From assembly GCA_900766135.1 (NCBI GenBank), contig CAAFUF010000055.1:110655-174654 (forward strand): DNA of 64,000 nt. The letters are read 5' to 3'. This DNA comes from Paenibacillaceae bacterium. Its GTDB lineage: Bacteria; Bacillota; Bacilli; Paenibacillales; Paenibacillaceae. The notes below the pieces were generated by a model. It searched no databases. It saw nothing but the letters and a program-made list of their open reading frames with translations, and was not told the origin of the DNA. Shown here piece after piece: positions 1 through 9,601 of this stretch (within the stretch, counting starts at the first letter, position 1; every line of letters starts with the position of its first letter). The translations under genes and the position numbers were made by a program.

Positions 1-15
1 CTGCAAGCGCTTACC
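1..15 (+). promoter_or_regulatory. cre-like site (CcpA) upstream of the first importer operon
   Basis: CTGCAAGCGCTTACC matches 13 of 15 positions of the Bacillus cre consensus WTGNAANCGNWWNCA, with the central AAGCGCTT palindrome intact. It lies about 260 bases before the importer lipoprotein gene. The remaining leader (16-274) is AT-rich and holds a TATAAT at 181-186 with no good -35, plus the ribosome binding site AGAGGG. Carbon catabolite repression of the importer is an inference. Confidence 0.4.
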
Positions 16-274
16 GAAAAAGGCGGATAAGGAAAATCGCACCTTCAAGCGAAAAATCGATTTTGAAATGTTATAATATATGACATTTGATACTGGCACC
101 GACTTAATTGACATAAAATCATCTGAATTTTTCGGATATAATCGAAGATTTGTGGGATATAGTCAAGACGATAGCGCTTTTATAATAGGTAATATAACAG
201 GTGGGGAAACGAAATCGATCATTGCCTGTTATGTTTATGGATCTAATCCAAATAACAAGAGAAGAGGGTTGATT

Positions 275-1603
275 ATGGGCAAAACACACAGAGGCAAAAA
301 AGCGGTGCTGCTCGGTTTGGTTGCGGTGCTGGCGCTTTTCGCAGCGGCTTGCGGCAACGAAAACGCGGCGGGCGGCAACAACAGCGCCGGGGGCGCAGGC
401 GAGGCGGAGACGATTACCTTGAATATGATGCATCCTTGGACCTCCCCGAACGTGGACAACGAAGTCTACAAAGCGCGGATCGCCGAATTCGAAAAGCAGC
501 ATCCGAACATCGTGATCAAGCAGGACGGCGTACCGTCCGCCCAGTACAAGACCAAGTTGCGCACGTTAGCGGCCGCCAACAACCTATCCGATATCAACGT
601 CGTATGGCCTGGGGCGGATTTGTCGCCGCTCGTTGCCGGGAATTTGCTTCAGCCGATCAACGACCTGATGGACAATTGGGGTTCGATTCTACCGGAAGCC
701 GCGCTAGCCGGTTTTAACGTGGACGGGCAGCAATATGCGGTACCGACCAAGCAAAATTTCGTAGACATCATTTATTACAACAAAGAGATGTTCGCGCAAG
801 TGGGTTACGATCAATTCCCCGATACTTACGATAAATTCATCGACGCGGTGAAGAAGTTGAAAGCGGCGGGAATTACCCCGATTTCGCTCGGCAATAAGGA
901 ACAATGGCCGCTGCAATCGTCCTACATTTCCATTATCGGCGACCGGTTCACCGGAAGCGATTTCCTTCCGGCCGTACTTGAAGGTAAAGCAAAATTCACC
1001 GACCCCGAGTTCGTCAAGGCTCTTTCGGTCATTGATGAGCTGACGAAGCTGGGCGCCTTCAATACGGACGCCAACAACATGGATTCCGTTCAAGGCCAGG
1101 ACTACTTCATCCAAGGCAAAGCGGCCATGCATATTTCCTCCGCGACCGTCGATGGACGAGTGCGGATTAACAACGAAGAGGGAGACAAATTCGGCATCGC
1201 CCTGTTCCCGAGCGTAGAAGGCGGCAAAGGCGATCCGAAGAAGAGCGCCGGGATCGTGCAATACGGCATCGCCATCAAGAGCGGACTCGATGAGAAGAAA
1301 AAAGCGGCTGCCGAGGAGTTCTTGAAGTTTTTCGTGAGCGAAGATTTATATAAAGAATTGATCCGCAACGGGGTGGTCGTGCCGGCTAAGGTGGAAATTC
1401 CCGAAGACGCCAGCCCTTATCTGAAAGAAATGCTGTCGCTGACCGGTAACGGCACGGCCCCGGTATTCGATAGCGTCATTCCTACGCAAGTGGTGGACGT
1501 CTTGCAAAACGGACTGCAAGCCCTGACCGTGGGCCGCGGCACGCCGGAGGAGCTGGCTAAGGAAGTTCAGGAAGCCATGGAGAACTATAGTAGCAGTAAA
1601 TGA
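275..1603 (+). CDS. Extracellular sugar-binding lipoprotein of an ABC importer
   Basis: 442-residue solute-binding protein of the family 1 (maltose/oligosaccharide) type. The ATG at 275 is chosen because it follows AGAGGG and begins a lipoprotein signal peptide: basic MGKTHRGKK, a hydrophobic stretch, then a lipobox ending AAAC with Cys at about residue 25. An upstream in-frame ATG at 80 would put 65 non-signal residues in front of it. After the Cys comes a Gly/Asn/Ala-rich linker, then a binding-protein fold with the usual PSAQYKTKL and YYNKEMF segments. It should be anchored on the outer face of the membrane and deliver an oligosaccharide to the two permeases that follow. The substrate cannot be read from sequence; the adjacent GH3 enzyme suggests a beta-glucoside or xyloside. 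Confidence 0.92.
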   Translation: MGKTHRGKKAVLLGLVAVLALFAAACGNENAAGGNNSAGGAGEAETITLNMMHPWTSPNVDNEVYKARIAEFEKQHPNIVIKQDGVPSAQYKTKLRTLAAANNLSDINVVWPGADLSPLVAGNLLQPINDLMDNWGSILPEAALAGFNVDGQQYAVPTKQNFVDIIYYNKEMFAQVGYDQFPDTYDKFIDAVKKLKAAGITPISLGNKEQWPLQSSYISIIGDRFTGSDFLPAVLEGKAKFTDPEFVKALSVIDELTKLGAFNTDANNMDSVQGQDYFIQGKAAMHISSATVDGRVRINNEEGDKFGIALFPSVEGGKGDPKKSAGIVQYGIAIKSGLDEKKKAAAEEFLKFFVSEDLYKELIRNGVVVPAKVEIPEDASPYLKEMLSLTGNGTAPVFDSVIPTQVVDVLQNGLQALTVGRGTPEELAKEVQEAMENYSSSK

Positions 1604-1661
1604 CGAAGGCATCCTAAGGTCGCTATTAAACTCACGCTTACGTCTTTCAAAATCGATGCGT

Positions 1662-1691
1662 GAAAGAAAACCCGATTCCCGGGTTTTCTTC
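1662..1691 (+). terminator. Stem-loop between binding-protein and permease genes
   Basis: GAAAGAAAACCCG pairs with CGGGTTTTCTTC across a short loop. The right arm contains the T-tract, so this may be a partial terminator or an mRNA-stabilising hairpin. It would leave the binding protein more abundant than the permeases, a common arrangement in such operons. Seen directly; the function is inferred. Confidence 0.5.
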
Positions 1692-1744
1692 ATTCATCGG
1701 GCTTGAAGCTGGATTCGACATAAAGGAAAAGGAGGGAACCTCTG

Positions 1745-2620
1745 GTGCAAACGTTACGAGGCACGAAACTGGCGATTTTTATCGGGCTGTTTCCGGCGTT
1801 GATCATCTATTTGGGCATTGCCATCGTTCCGATCGGAATGTCTCTGTACTATTCGGTGATGGATTGGAACGGCATCGGTTCGATGAAGTTCGTCGGCCTT
1901 GATAATTTTGTGAAGATCTTGGGCGACGACACCTTCTGGCTATCCGTCAAAAATAACGTCATCATCATGGTCACCGGCTTGATCGGCCAAATTCCGCTTG
2001 GTTTATTGCTTGCGCTTCTGCTGAACCGCGGGCTCAAAGGCTCCGGATTTTTTCGGACGGTTGGCTTTATGCCGGTCGTGATTTCATCCGTCATGGTGTC
2101 CCTGATCTGGGGCATGGTTTATAACACGGAGTACGGGATGCTGAACAATCTGCTTGGCATCGTCGGCCTCGATGGCTGGAAGCAAAATTGGCTCGGCGAT
2201 GACCGATGGTCGATGCTGTCGATCAGCATTGCGTACATCTGGCAGAACTGCGGACTGTACATGGTGATTTTCCTGGCCGCGCTGCAAAACATTCCCGACG
2301 AGGTCAACGAAGCAGCCGAACTGGATGGAGCCACCGGGCTCAAACGCACCTTTCGCATTACGATCCCGATGATTCGCAGCACGCTTATGGTTGGGGTCGT
2401 CTACAGCATCAGCAACTCCTTCCGCGTCTTCGACCTGATTCAGATCCTGACGGGCGGCGGTCCGGCGCATCAAACCGAAGTCATGACGATTCACATGTAC
2501 AACAGCGCCTTCATGAACATGCGTTACGGATACGGCAGCGCCGTGTCGATTCTGATCCTGCTGTTCAGCCTGATCGTCATCTCGCTGGTGAATCGTTTGG
2601 GACGAGAAAAAGAAGCTTAA
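1745..2620 (+). CDS. ABC sugar importer permease (MalF-like)
   Basis: 291-residue integral membrane permease. It starts at GTG 1745 behind AAGGAGGGAACC, an excellent ribosome binding site. About six membrane segments are visible, the first being IFIGLFPALIIYLGIAIVPI. The EAA loop that contacts the ATPase is present as NEAAELDGATGLKRTFRITI at about residues 184-203. It pairs with the next permease, which starts 17 bases downstream, and with the lipoprotein upstream. No ATPase gene is in the window, so a shared MsmX-type ATPase elsewhere is expected. Confidence 0.92.
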   Translation: MQTLRGTKLAIFIGLFPALIIYLGIAIVPIGMSLYYSVMDWNGIGSMKFVGLDNFVKILGDDTFWLSVKNNVIIMVTGLIGQIPLGLLLALLLNRGLKGSGFFRTVGFMPVVISSVMVSLIWGMVYNTEYGMLNNLLGIVGLDGWKQNWLGDDRWSMLSISIAYIWQNCGLYMVIFLAALQNIPDEVNEAAELDGATGLKRTFRITIPMIRSTLMVGVVYSISNSFRVFDLIQILTGGGPAHQTEVMTIHMYNSAFMNMRYGYGSAVSILILLFSLIVISLVNRLGREKEA

Positions 2621-2637
2621 GGAAGGAGGATATACCC

Positions 2638-3468
2638 ATGAACAAGAAGTCTGCCGGCTTCCGAATATTTGCATACACTTTTCTAAGCCTATTCGCTATG
2701 ATGAATATAGTCCCGCTGTTCTGGATGGTCGTCAACTCTTTCAAAAATGAACAGGAATACGCGGCCAATCCGTTTTCGCTCCCGGAGGCTTTGCATTTCT
2801 CCAACTACGCGGAGGCGTGGAAGGTTGCGAATATGAACGTGTATTTTCTGAACAGCCTTTTCGTCACGTTTGCGTCCTTGATCGTGACCGTATTTTTCGG
2901 GGCCTTGGCGTCCTATTTCCTATCGCGGTTTCAATTCAAGCTTCGCGGCATCACCTACGGCGTATTTTTGCTCGGCATGCTGGTGCCGATTCACGCGACG
3001 TTGATTCCGATCTTTCTGATCATGCAAAAATTGCATCTGCTGGATACGCATTTATCGTTAATTTTGCCGTATACGGCGTTCCACCTATCCTTAACGATCA
3101 TTATATTGGAGGGCTTCATGCGGGGATTCCCCAAGGACTTGGAGGAATCGGGCGTGATGGACGGCGCGGGCATTTTCCGGATCTTCTGGTCGATCATTCT
3201 CCCGATCACGAGACCCGCGATGGCCACCGTCGTCATCCTCAACTTCATATACAACTGGAATGAGTACTTGTTCGCTTTGGTATTGATCAGCTCTTCCGCA
3301 CTCAAGACGCTGCCGCTCGGCTTGGCCAACTTCGTCGGCATCGAGACGGCGAGCCTGACCCTGCAAATGGCGGCGCTGACGATGGCGCTTATTCCGATCA
3401 TTATCTTCTATCTGCTGCTGCAAAAGCAGTTGGTCACCGGCATGACAGCGGGAGCGGTCAAAGGCTAG
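2638..3468 (+). CDS. ABC sugar importer permease (MalG-like)
   Basis: 276-residue second permease subunit. The ATG at 2638 is preceded by AAGGAGGATATACCC; this start gives the normal family length and a cytoplasmic N-terminus followed by the first membrane segment. The EAA loop reads EESGVMDGAGIFRIFWSIIL, and the C-terminus ends GMTAGAVKG, the signature tail of this permease class that recurs in later importers of the window. It forms the translocation channel with the preceding permease. Confidence 0.92.
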   Translation: MNKKSAGFRIFAYTFLSLFAMMNIVPLFWMVVNSFKNEQEYAANPFSLPEALHFSNYAEAWKVANMNVYFLNSLFVTFASLIVTVFFGALASYFLSRFQFKLRGITYGVFLLGMLVPIHATLIPIFLIMQKLHLLDTHLSLILPYTAFHLSLTIIILEGFMRGFPKDLEESGVMDGAGIFRIFWSIILPITRPAMATVVILNFIYNWNEYLFALVLISSSALKTLPLGLANFVGIETASLTLQMAALTMALIPIIIFYLLLQKQLVTGMTAGAVKG

Positions 3469-3536
3469 TGAGGATGTTAAATTTTCATACATTACTTGCT
3501 CTCAAAATACACCACGACTAGGCGGAGGCGAAGGCG

Positions 3537-5339
3537 ATGACGGGCTACAAAAGGTTACTTGGCAGCTTTGGCTTAAAGCGGAAGGCGCTTGTCATCTTCC
3601 TGATCTTCGTCATTCTGCCGACGTTTGGCGTCGGCGTGGTCGTGCAAATTCAATTCAACGAGGTGCTGCGGGAGCAGTTCATCAATTCGACCAAGCGAAA
3701 TCTCGACAACGTTGCCGGCCAACTCGGCGAGCAGACCAAAATGGTCGAGGATATTGCCAATTACTTGATTTTGAGTCCGGACATGCGGAACTTCCTGCGC
3801 ACGTCGCCTCCGCTCAGCAGCGAGCAGCAAGCCGTCCTAAAACGGAATATCGAGGATTTCTTGACGTTTCAGCTGATGTCGAAGGGTTACATCCGGTCCA
3901 TCGAAATATACGGTTTCAATGGCAGCTTTATCGAAATGGGCGAGCCGTTCAGCGGCGACGAGTCGAAATGGGAACAGGCCGCCAAAGCGCGCAAAGGCGG
4001 GATTACCTGGACCGAAGGGTATGCGCTTCATAGCGATTGGAACGGCGAGATTCGCGTCTTGTCGATGTTCCGCGTCCTCAACTCCTTCAGCCAGATCACC
4101 AAACCGCTGGGAAGGCTGATCATCCGTTTGGACGAAGCGAGCATTGTCGGCCTGCTGGAGAAAGGGATTTTTAAGGACGGGGCCGGGAGCGTGTTTATCG
4201 TCGGCGCGGAAGGCCAGGTAATCCTGGGATCGACGAATCCGTTGCCGGATGTGCTCCAGCCGGGAGCGCCGCTTCTCGACAAGCTGTCGTCCGGACGAGG
4301 CGACCTGACGTACGAGGTGAACGGCCAACGTTATTTAACCTTATATAATCGAATGGAAAATACGGATTGGAAAGTGGTCGCGATGATTCCCGAGGCGAAG
4401 GTATCCGAGGAGTTCCGCGGGATCAAGATGACGATGCTGGTCATTCTGTCGGCGATTATGCTGCTGGGGTTGACCGCATTGATCGGGTTCCACTATACGA
4501 TCATCCGACCGATTTTGCGACTCAAAAAGGAAACGAGCAAAGTCACCTACGGCGACTTCAACGCTCGGGTTCCGGTCAACTCCAACGACGAAATTTCCGA
4601 GTTGAACCGTAAGTTCAATGAAATGGTCGCGACGATCCAGCAGCTCATCGAGCATAAATACAAGCTGGAGCTAAGGGAACGGGAATCCGAGCTGAAGCTC
4701 ATGCAAAACCAGATGGATCCGCATTTTCTCTACAATACCCTGGATATGATCCGTTGGACGGCGCGATTGGAGCAGGCGACGAAATCGAGCCAACTGATCG
4801 AAATGCTGTCGAAGTTTTTCCGGTCCAGCATGAATAACGGAAGCTACCAAACCACGCTGCGCAAGGAGCTGGAATTTGCCCAATCCTACTTGTACCTGCA
4901 GCAGCGCCGGCTCGGAGAGAAAAAATTGAAATATTCCCTCCACGCCGAAGCAGGCATCGAGGAGGCCGTGACGTTGAAAGCCACGATCCAGCCGTTGGTG
5001 GAGAACTTCATTAAGCATGGCCTCGACCGCGGCAAACCGTTCGGAGAAGTAAACGTTCGCTGTTATTCCCGCGAAGGGGAAATCCATGTGGACGTCATCG
5101 ATAACGGCAAAGGAATGGATCCCGGCAAGGCGGAAGCCGTCCGGAGCTCGCTGGAGCGGTCGGGAACCGGAGGAACCAGGGAGGGAGCCATGCATAACAT
5201 TCACGAGAGACTCTCGATCTTTTTCGGACAGGACTATGGTCTGGAGATCGTCGATACTTCGGCCGAAGGCACGTGGGTACGGCTTCGTTTCCCTTTTGCC
5301 GAGGCCTGCCATCCCGGAGGTGAACCCCATGAATCCTGA
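3537..5339 (+). CDS. Sensor histidine kinase, YesM type
   Basis: 600-residue membrane sensor kinase. An N-terminal membrane helix (about residues 16-36) is followed by an extracellular domain of roughly 260 residues, a second helix (about 300-320) and a HAMP domain. The His_kinase segment then reads QNQMDPHFLYNTLDMIRW, with the phospho-acceptor His in DPHFLYN. ATPase motifs follow: IQPLVENFIKHG (N box), DNGKGMD (G1) and a later MHNIHERL (G2). The start ATG has GGAGG 8 bases upstream. It overlaps the response-regulator gene by 11 bases, so the two are translationally coupled. By analogy with YesMN systems it should sense the imported oligosaccharide or its binding protein and control the adjacent importer and glycosidase genes. 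Confidence 0.93.
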   Translation: MTGYKRLLGSFGLKRKALVIFLIFVILPTFGVGVVVQIQFNEVLREQFINSTKRNLDNVAGQLGEQTKMVEDIANYLILSPDMRNFLRTSPPLSSEQQAVLKRNIEDFLTFQLMSKGYIRSIEIYGFNGSFIEMGEPFSGDESKWEQAAKARKGGITWTEGYALHSDWNGEIRVLSMFRVLNSFSQITKPLGRLIIRLDEASIVGLLEKGIFKDGAGSVFIVGAEGQVILGSTNPLPDVLQPGAPLLDKLSSGRGDLTYEVNGQRYLTLYNRMENTDWKVVAMIPEAKVSEEFRGIKMTMLVILSAIMLLGLTALIGFHYTIIRPILRLKKETSKVTYGDFNARVPVNSNDEISELNRKFNEMVATIQQLIEHKYKLELRERESELKLMQNQMDPHFLYNTLDMIRWTARLEQATKSSQLIEMLSKFFRSSMNNGSYQTTLRKELEFAQSYLYLQQRRLGEKKLKYSLHAEAGIEEAVTLKATIQPLVENFIKHGLDRGKPFGEVNVRCYSREGEIHVDVIDNGKGMDPGKAEAVRSSLERSGTGGTREGAMHNIHERLSIFFGQDYGLEIVDTSAEGTWVRLRFPFAEACHPGGEPHES

Positions 5340-6987
5340 ATTTCGAAACACGAGTTTAGATCCTGCCGGCGTAGGCAAACGCGTGAAAATGCTGATCGTG
5401 GACGACGAAGCGGTCATCTGCGAGGGGCTGCGTTATACGATCGATTGGACGAAGCTGGGTGTTGAAGTCGTAGGCGAGGCGTATGACGGGAAAGAGGCGC
5501 TGGAGCTGATCGAGCAACATGGCGTCCAGTTGGTGCTTTCGGACATCCGCATGGACGGCATGGACGGGTTGGAGCTGGCCAAGCAATTGCGGCAACGGCA
5601 TCCCGCGGTGCAGGTCGTCATGATCAGCGGATATGAGGATTTCGAATATGCGCGCCAGGCCATCCGGCTTGGCGTGGGCGACTACTTGCTGAAACCGGTC
5701 GACATTGAGGAATTGAGCACCGTCGTGAATAAAATCGTTGCCGGCATCAGATCCGCCGACAAGGAGGAGAAGGCCCGGGAAATCGAGCTGTGGCTTTCGG
5801 GCATGGCCCGGCATGGTTCGGCGTACGGCAAAGAGCCGCCACCCTCGCTGGACGGCGTCCAATTCCGCATCTTAGCGACCCAACTGGCCGATTTTCACGA
5901 ACGCTTTGCCGATTTGGAGGCGGATCGGTACGAAGCGATTCAAGAGGCTTGGTTGCTCGGGTTGCATCGCAATCTGGAGGGAGGCCCGCTCCGGGCGGTC
6001 TCCGTTTTCGACCATGAAAATTTGCTTATAACCCTCCTGACTTCGGAGCAACGAACCGAGCCGGAGGCGTGGGACGAAGGGCTGGCCTCAGCTTTGGGTT
6101 CGCTTGACCCGGGAGCGGGAGGAAGCATTTACGGCGGCGCTTCCGCCGTGTACGAGGACCTGGAGGAAACCGCGGACCGCTGCGATGAAGCGGTGCGTCT
6201 GCTGGCGCTTCATGTGCTGAACGGCCGCCGGGTCCTGACGGTCGGCTACGGAGAAGCGGCGATGTCCGGCCGGACGCTGCCGGGCTTCGACATAACGGAG
6301 ACGGTGCAAGGACTCGTATCCGCGTTTTTCAAGCAGGATCGGGAGGAAGTTCGCCGGACGGTGGAGGACCTGTTCCGTTTTTGCCGGGAATCGGGTTATC
6401 TGCTGCCGGAAGTTTGGAACCTGTATGAGGAATTGTTCGCGCTGCTCCGCCAGCGCTTGCGCAAAAGCGGCATGACCGGGTTGGATTACGCCCGCCGGGG
6501 GCAGCCGGACCCGAATATTTATAACTCCTATGCCGGACTCGAAACGGTGGTCCTGGAGGATATGGAGGAACTGCAGCGGTTAATCGATCAGAACGGAATC
6601 GACAAATCTTACTGGATCGTCGAAAAAGCGAAAAAATTTATCGTCGACCGTTACCGCACGGACCTCAAGGCATCCGAGGTCGCCGCTTGGCTGAAAATCA
6701 CCCCAAGCTATTTCAGTTATATTTTTAAGCAAAGCACGGGAAAAGGGTTTACGGAATATATGAACGAGATGCGGATCGATCAGGCCAAAAATCTGCTGGC
6801 CACGACGCAAGATAAGGTATTCGAGATCGCGGACAAGGTCGGATATAAGGAGTATAAGTATTTCGTATCCGTATTCAAAACGTACACGGGCATGACGCCA
6901 AAGGAATACCGCGGCTTGCGCGTCTGCAAGGAGGCGTCTGCGGGCGGCGGGGATACGACGGCCGGCATGGAAGCGGCCAAAGACTAG
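5329..6987 (+). CDS. Response regulator with AraC-type DNA-binding domain, YesN type
   Basis: 552 residues. The receiver domain covers about residues 20-140, with the acidic pocket IVDDE, the phosphorylated Asp72 in LSDIRMDGMDG and the conserved Lys122 in LLKPV. A middle region without a clear family (about 150-430) leads to a C-terminal AraC double helix-turn-helix ending YKEYKYFVSVFKTYTGMTPK. Start ATG 5329 sits behind CGGAGGTGAACCCC inside the end of the kinase gene. A longer reading from 5086 would lie wholly within the kinase and is rejected. It probably activates the importer operon at position 1 and/or the GH3 gene downstream. Confidence 0.93.
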   Translation: MNPEFRNTSLDPAGVGKRVKMLIVDDEAVICEGLRYTIDWTKLGVEVVGEAYDGKEALELIEQHGVQLVLSDIRMDGMDGLELAKQLRQRHPAVQVVMISGYEDFEYARQAIRLGVGDYLLKPVDIEELSTVVNKIVAGIRSADKEEKAREIELWLSGMARHGSAYGKEPPPSLDGVQFRILATQLADFHERFADLEADRYEAIQEAWLLGLHRNLEGGPLRAVSVFDHENLLITLLTSEQRTEPEAWDEGLASALGSLDPGAGGSIYGGASAVYEDLEETADRCDEAVRLLALHVLNGRRVLTVGYGEAAMSGRTLPGFDITETVQGLVSAFFKQDREEVRRTVEDLFRFCRESGYLLPEVWNLYEELFALLRQRLRKSGMTGLDYARRGQPDPNIYNSYAGLETVVLEDMEELQRLIDQNGIDKSYWIVEKAKKFIVDRYRTDLKASEVAAWLKITPSYFSYIFKQSTGKGFTEYMNEMRIDQAKNLLATTQDKVFEIADKVGYKEYKYFVSVFKTYTGMTPKEYRGLRVCKEASAGGGDTTAGMEAAKD

Positions 6988-7040
6988 AAGGCGGGCGGAT
7001 GGCGTTTGGGCCTCCGGCCGATAAGCGGGGGGGAACACGG

Positions 7041-9350
7041 ATGGAAACTTACAAGCTGCCGTCCGCTCCGTTGGAAGAGCGGGTGGCGGATTTGCTGTCC
7101 CGGATGACGCTCCGGGAAAAGGTAGGCCAACTCAATCAACGGATGTACGGCTGGGACGCCTACGTCCGGAAGGGAGAAACGTTCGAGCTGACCGATGCGT
7201 TTAGGGACGAAGTGGCCAAAGGCGGCGGGATGGGGGCGTTGTACGGCTTGTTCCGCAGCGACCCCTGGTCGGGCGTGAATTTCGGGAACGGCATTGCCGC
7301 AGCGGATAGCGCGAGGGTGGCCAACATGGTGCAGCGGTACGTGCTGGAGCATACCCGGCTAGGCATTCCCGTCCTGTTGACGGAAGAATGTCCGCACGGC
7401 CACCAGGCGCTGGACGGGACGTTGCTGCCGGTCAATCTCGGCGCCGGAGCAACCTGGAATCCGGAGCTGATGGCGCGGGCGTACGCCCATGTGGCGGCGG
7501 AAATCCGCAGCCGCGGGGCGCACGTGGGGCTGGTCTCGGCGCTCGATATTTTGCAGGAACCGCGCTGGGGGCGTTCCGAGGAATGCTACGGCGAAGATCC
7601 TTATTTGGCCGCTCGCTTCACGGAAGCGGCGGTGCGCGGAATGCAGGGCGACGACTCGCGGAATCTGGATGCGCCGGACCGCGTCGCGGTCGTCCTGAAG
7701 CATTTATGCGCGCAGGGAGCGGCTCAAGGCGGGCGCAACGCCGGTCCGGCGGCTATCGGGCCGCGGGAGCTGCGGGAGATCCATCTCCCGGCTGCCCGGG
7801 CGGGAGCGCTCGCCGGAGCTGCGGGTTTCATGGCGGCCTACAACGAAATCGACGGCGTGCCATGCCATGCCAACCATGATTTGCTGACCGGCATCCTGCG
7901 TGAGGAATGGGGCTTCGAAGGGCTGGTGATGGCAGACGGCTGCGCGGTAGACCGGCTGCTGGCACTAACCGGTACCCATGAGTCTGCGGCGGCCCTCGCT
8001 TTGGCGTCGGGCGTCGATCTTAGCTTATGGGATACCGCTTTTTCCACGCTGGAAGAAGCGGTACGCCTAGGACTGGTACAGGAAGCCGATATTGACCGTG
8101 CGGCCGCGCGCGTGCTGAGGCTGAAATTCCGGCTGGGGCTGTTCGACCGGCCATACGTGCCGGAGCTCCGGGCTATTTCCGTTGTCGGCAGCCCGGAATT
8201 CCGGGACGTGAACCTGCAGGTCGCCCGCGAATCGTCCGTGCTGCTCAAGAACGAAGGCCGTTTGCTGCCGATCGTCGGCCGGCCGCGGCGGATCGCGGTG
8301 ATCGGCCCGAACGCCGACCGTTTGTACAACCAGTTGGGTGACTACACGAGCGTTCAGCGCGAAGGGACCGGAACGACGGTGTTGCAGGGCATCCGTTCGT
8401 GCGCCCTGGAAGACACCGAGGTCGTGTACGCCTTGGGCTGCGGCATCCGCGACCGGTCGAAGGCGGGCATCGCCGAGGCGGTTGAAGCTGCGCAAGGCGC
8501 CGACATCGCGGTTCTCGTGCTTGGCGGGAGCAGCGCCCGGGAATTCGGGGGCGATTTCGAAGACAATGGCGCGGCGATCGTTAAAGAGGGCAGCCCGTCC
8601 GAGATGGACTGCGGCGAAGGCGTCGACTTGGCCGACCTGTCTCTAGGCGGGGTGCAGCAGGAGCTGGTCGAGGCCGTGGCTGCTACCGGCACGCCGGTCG
8701 TCGCCGTGATCGTGCAAGGGCGCCCGCATGCGCTTGCCGATGTCGTCGACTTATGCGGCGCCGTCCTCTGCGCGTGGTATCCCGGGACGGAAGGCGGCCG
8801 GGCGATCGCGGAGCTCCTGTTCGGCAAGGTGAATCCGAGCGGCAAGCTGCCGGTGACGCTGCCGCGGTCCTCTGCCCAGCTCCCCGTATATTACAACCAA
8901 AAGGATCCCGGTCGAACCCGCAATTACGTCGATATGCCCTCCGCGCCGTTGTACCCGTTCGGCTACGGGCTGAGCTACACGCAGTTTGCTTATGCCAATT
9001 TATCCATGTCCCGGGAGGTCATCTCGGCGGCGGAGCTGGAGAACGGGGAGCGGGTGACGGTTCGGGTCGAAGTGGAAAATACGGGTGCCAGGAGCGGGGC
9101 GGAAACGGTCCAGCTGTACCTCCGGGCCCGGGAATCGGGCATCACCCGGCGGATCGCCGAGCTGAAGGGTTTTAGCAAAATCGAGCTGAACCCGGGGGAA
9201 CGCCGTGTCGTCGAGTTCATGGTGGGCCGGGAGGAGCTGGGGATCTGGAACCGGGAGATGCGTTTTGCGGCGGTACCATGCAAAGTCGCTGTTCAAGTCG
9301 GGGGCGACAGCCGCGATACGCTATCCGCTGATTTGTCCGTGACAGTGTAA
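7041..9350 (+). CDS. Glycoside hydrolase family 3 (beta-glucosidase/beta-xylosidase type)
   Basis: 769 residues with no signal peptide, hence cytoplasmic. The N-terminal GH3 barrel runs from about residue 10 (LLSRMTLREKVGQLNQ) and includes EPRWGRSEECYGEDPYL, typical of the family. The nucleophile Asp is predicted at residue 299 in LVMADGC. The GH3 C-terminal domain (about 395-620) and a fibronectin-III-like domain (about 660-765) follow. ATG 7041 is preferred over 6999 because it follows GCGGGGGGGAACACGG and begins at the usual family N-terminus. It likely hydrolyses the oligosaccharide imported by the upstream transporter. GH3 specificity (glucose, xylose, arabinose) cannot be decided from sequence. 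Confidence 0.9.
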   Translation: METYKLPSAPLEERVADLLSRMTLREKVGQLNQRMYGWDAYVRKGETFELTDAFRDEVAKGGGMGALYGLFRSDPWSGVNFGNGIAAADSARVANMVQRYVLEHTRLGIPVLLTEECPHGHQALDGTLLPVNLGAGATWNPELMARAYAHVAAEIRSRGAHVGLVSALDILQEPRWGRSEECYGEDPYLAARFTEAAVRGMQGDDSRNLDAPDRVAVVLKHLCAQGAAQGGRNAGPAAIGPRELREIHLPAARAGALAGAAGFMAAYNEIDGVPCHANHDLLTGILREEWGFEGLVMADGCAVDRLLALTGTHESAAALALASGVDLSLWDTAFSTLEEAVRLGLVQEADIDRAAARVLRLKFRLGLFDRPYVPELRAISVVGSPEFRDVNLQVARESSVLLKNEGRLLPIVGRPRRIAVIGPNADRLYNQLGDYTSVQREGTGTTVLQGIRSCALEDTEVVYALGCGIRDRSKAGIAEAVEAAQGADIAVLVLGGSSAREFGGDFEDNGAAIVKEGSPSEMDCGEGVDLADLSLGGVQQELVEAVAATGTPVVAVIVQGRPHALADVVDLCGAVLCAWYPGTEGGRAIAELLFGKVNPSGKLPVTLPRSSAQLPVYYNQKDPGRTRNYVDMPSAPLYPFGYGLSYTQFAYANLSMSREVISAAELENGERVTVRVEVENTGARSGAETVQLYLRARESGITRRIAELKGFSKIELNPGERRVVEFMVGREELGIWNREMRFAAVPCKVAVQVGGDSRDTLSADLSVTV

Positions 9351-9374
9351 CTATAGGAGACAAGTTCGTAATTT

Positions 9375-9432
9375 ACAGCGCAAGTAGCCGAGGGCAGTCG
9401 CCGCCGGTACTTGCGCTGTTTTGTTTTTTTAT
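9375..9432 (+). terminator. Rho-independent terminator after the GH3 gene
   Basis: ACAGCGCAAGTA pairs exactly with TACTTGCGCTGT across a 21-base loop and is followed by TTTTGTTTTTTT. It ends the block starting at 275. Confidence 0.8.
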
Positions 9433-9469
9433 GGGCCAGAGAATACCCTTTTGTCGGACGCCTTGTACC

Positions 9470-9562
9470 ATTATCCCGTTTAATCAGACGATAGGATTGT
9501 AATAAGAAACAGGCGAACTCGGGTGAATAAATCACTTATGCCCCCTTAACAAAAGGGATAAT
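9470..9562. repeat. Two copies, opposite orientation, of a dispersed ATTATCCC motif
   Basis: ATTATCCCGTTTAATCAG is at 9470-9487 on the plus strand. The related CCTTAACAAAAGGGATAAT at 9544-9562 is the same motif on the minus strand. Similar copies occur at 16865-16883, 18317-18335 and 18776-18794, always between genes. Confidence 0.55.
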
Positions 9563-9601
9563 GGCGAAAAGTCGCCTGCAGAGAGCACAAACCGCCTCGA
9601 T

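Noticed and set aside
80..274. Longer start at 80 for the first binding protein
   Set aside because: It would bury the lipoprotein signal peptide 65 residues inside the protein, and the ATG at 275 has its own ribosome binding site.
5086..5328. N-terminal extension of the first response regulator
   Set aside because: It lies wholly within the histidine kinase gene; the receiver domain and ribosome binding site place the start at 5329.
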